From Nocardioidaceae bacterium (GTDB lineage Bacteria > Actinomycetota > Actinomycetes > Propionibacteriales > Nocardioidaceae), in the NCBI GenBank assembly GCA_013813125.1, contig JACCSH010000300.1, positions 1-7,059 of the forward strand: a stretch of DNA of 7,059 bases, written 5' to 3'. The position numbers and the translations under genes were made by a program. How positions within the stretch are numbered: the stretch's first letter is position 1; each line of letters begins with the position of its first letter. Shown one piece after another: positions 5,866 to 7,059 of the stretch. The notes below the pieces were generated by a model. The model had not been told where the DNA came from. It worked only from the letters and a program-made list of their open reading frames with translations, and made no database searches.

Positions 5866-5870
5866 CCTCC
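5866..5870 (-). promoter_or_regulatory. Ribosome binding site deciding the GTG start of the RecB-like nuclease
   Basis: GGAGG read on the minus strand lies between the MarC stop codon and the GTG at 5859, with a six-base spacer. This is the best Shine-Dalgarno in the window and selects the GTG over the TTG at 5877 and the ATG at 5823. Confidence 0.7.
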
Positions 5871-5873
5871 AGA

Positions 5874-6491
5874 TCAACCCTCACCGGCGATGAAGGCACG
5901 CACCGAGTCGGCGACCAGCTGGACGGCGATCGCAGACAAGAGCAGACCTGCTATGCGCGTGACCAACGTGATGCCGCTTTCTTTGATGAGCCACAGGACC
6001 GCCGTCGAGTAGCGCAGCGTCGCCCACATCACGGCATGCACCCCGATCACACCGAGAGCAACAGCGACGAAGTCAGGCACCTCATCTACCCGCTCAGCAA
6101 ACACCATGGTGGCGACAATTGCGCCCGGCCCGGCCAACAGCGGTGTCCCCAGTGGCACCAACGCCACGTTGACATCCTTTCTGGCGTTCACCTCTTGCTC
6201 CTTGCCGGTGAGCAGCTCCAGGGCAACCAGCAGGAGGAGCAGCCCACCCGCACCCTTCAGCGCCGGCAACGAGATGTGGAGGTAGGCAAGGATTTCCCGT
6301 CCGAACAGCGCGAAAGCGACGATGACACAAAAGGCGACCAACACCGCCTGCCACGCCGCCCGCCCACGCATCTTGGGCGACAAGCCATTGGTGAGGCTCA
6401 AGAAGAGCGGGATTGCCCCGGGCGGATCCATGATCACGAACAGCGTGATCAAGACCTCGGCCAGCAGCGTGGCGTCGACGACCGCATTCAT
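5874..6491 (-). CDS. MarC family integral membrane protein
   Basis: A 205-residue inner-membrane protein of the MarC (UPF0056) family, full length for the family, with six predicted membrane segments at about 9-31, 46-66, 75-95, 107-131, 138-160 and 176-200. The signature MDPPGAIPLFL (21-31) and the related PLLAGPGAI (117-125) are the two halves of the internal repeat, and RIAGLLLSAIAVQ (179-191) is the typical last segment. The name comes from the multiple-antibiotic-resistance locus of E. coli, but a role in resistance was not upheld there and the transported substrate, if any, is unknown. The ATG at 6491 overlaps the stop of the upstream PHP gene as ATGA, so the two are translationally coupled. 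The RecB-like gene follows 14 bp downstream. Family assignment is firm; function is open. Confidence 0.93.
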   Translation of the reverse strand: MNAVVDATLLAEVLITLFVIMDPPGAIPLFLSLTNGLSPKMRGRAAWQAVLVAFCVIVAFALFGREILAYLHISLPALKGAGGLLLLLVALELLTGKEQEVNARKDVNVALVPLGTPLLAGPGAIVATMVFAERVDEVPDFVAVALGVIGVHAVMWATLRYSTAVLWLIKESGITLVTRIAGLLLSAIAVQLVADSVRAFIAGEG

Positions 6492-7059
6492 CGTCCGACC
6501 ACCTGAGGCGTACGGCGACCTGACCGCTTCGCATTGTCTGCCGCAGTGGCGAGCAACCGCTCGAGCTGGTTATCGGCGGTCAGGTTGCAACCGAGGTGGT
6601 CGTTCGTGCGGCCTGCACCGTGAAAGTCGCTGGAACCAGTGACGATGAGGTCAAGTTCCGTCGCCAACGCGCGCAGGCGTTGCCGGTCGCCTCGGTCATG
6701 GTCGTAATGGTCGACCTCGATTCCGGCTAGGCCACAGTCTTTGAGGTGGGCCACCGTCTGCGCGGTGAGCACCCGCCGACTCTCACGGCTCCACGGATGG
6801 GCGATCACGGCCACTCCTCCGGCAGCATTCACCAGGCCAATCATCTCGTCCACGGAGGTCGCGTATCTCTCGACGTACCCCGGTGTCCCAATGTCGAGCC
6901 AGCGCGCGAAGGCCTCGTCGCGGTTGGCGACCATGCCCTTGGCGACCATGACATCGGCTATGTGAGGGCGACCGATTGCCGCAGCGGCGCCGGCCTGCTC
7001 CTGGACTTCAGCGACTGTCAGGTCGAGCCCATTAGCGCTCAGCTGATCGACTATCAGTT
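6488..7059 (-). CDS. PHP-domain metal-dependent phosphoesterase, 5' end beyond the window
   Basis: The C-terminal 189 residues of a PHP-family phosphoesterase of the TrpH/YciV type; E. coli YciV (RNase AM) is a 5'-3' exoribonuclease acting on short RNA and rRNA ends, so RNA or nucleotide phosphoesters are candidate substrates. Visible family motifs are GRPHIADVMVAKG (His codon at 6962-6964), VIAHPWSR (His codon at 6797-6799), GIEVDHYDH (Glu codon at 6716-6718) and SDFHG (codons at 6620-6631). The His and Asp residues of the last motifs normally bind catalytic metals. The N-terminal HxH motif must lie past the right edge. The frame has no stop from 6490 to the window end, and GRPHIADVM crosses the ATG at 6949, so that ATG is internal and not the start. 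The TGA overlaps the MarC ATG, making this the leading visible gene of a PHP-MarC-RecB operon. Its promoter is outside the window. Confidence 0.9.
   Translation of the reverse strand, partial: LIVDQLSANGLDLTVAEVQEQAGAAAAIGRPHIADVMVAKGMVANRDEAFARWLDIGTPGYVERYATSVDEMIGLVNAAGGVAVIAHPWSRESRRVLTAQTVAHLKDCGLAGIEVDHYDHDRGDRQRLRALATELDLIVTGSSDFHGAGRTNDHLGCNLTADNQLERLLATAADNAKRSGRRTPQVVGR

Noticed and set aside
1..7059. A defence or phage-related island (helicase, nuclease and PHP phosphoesterase together)
   Set aside because: The helicase is a housekeeping RhlE type and lies in a separate transcription unit from the nuclease and PHP genes; there is no integrase, transposase, methylase, CRISPR repeat or composition shift.

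Overview
The window reads as an ordinary stretch of chromosome from a high-GC actinobacterium, probably of the Nocardioides/Propionibacteriales type. The evidence is G/C-rich third codon positions, GTG starts, ATGA stop/start overlaps, an actinobacterial-style DEAD-box helicase with a conserved segment after motif VI and a long basic tail, and a divergent pair of a ferritin-like (MiaE-type) protein and that helicase. From memory this pair resembles Rv3210c/Rv3211 of Mycobacterium tuberculosis. The genus is an inference; no rRNA or tRNA is present to fix it.

Layout, left to right. A ferritin-like protein (2-772, minus) and an RhlE-type DEAD-box RNA helicase (860-2425, plus) diverge from a short shared control region. 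The helicase converges, with 10 bp between stop codons, on an exported YkuD-type L,D-transpeptidase (2436-3173, minus). A 140-bp divergent gap follows. Then come a short-chain dehydrogenase/reductase (3314-4063, plus) and an alpha/beta hydrolase (4060-4896, plus) that share an ATGA overlap. A 99-bp convergent gap separates them from a minus-strand operon. In transcription order that operon is a PHP-domain phosphoesterase (enters from beyond the right edge, ends at 6488), a MarC-family membrane protein (5874-6491, ATGA overlap) and a stand-alone RecB-like PD-(D/E)XK nuclease with four cysteines placed for an Fe-S cluster (4996-5859, 14 bp after MarC).

How the genes relate. The helicase and the ferritin-like protein may both act on RNA, but this rests on family knowledge. 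The SDR and hydrolase are probably a two-step metabolic unit of unknown substrate. The PHP-MarC-RecB set is tightly coupled in sequence and joins two nuclease/phosphoesterase folds to a membrane protein, with no obvious common pathway. No mobile element, CRISPR array, integrase, toxin-antitoxin pair or RNA gene was seen.

I did not find a convincing new system. The points most worth a second look are the altered active-site motif of the L,D-transpeptidase (SAGC in place of S/T-HGC), the incomplete set of expected metal ligands in the ferritin-like protein, the Fe-S nuclease/PHP/MarC operon, and small structures in the intergenic gaps, including a Shine-Dalgarno-like sequence in a hairpin loop upstream of the SDR.
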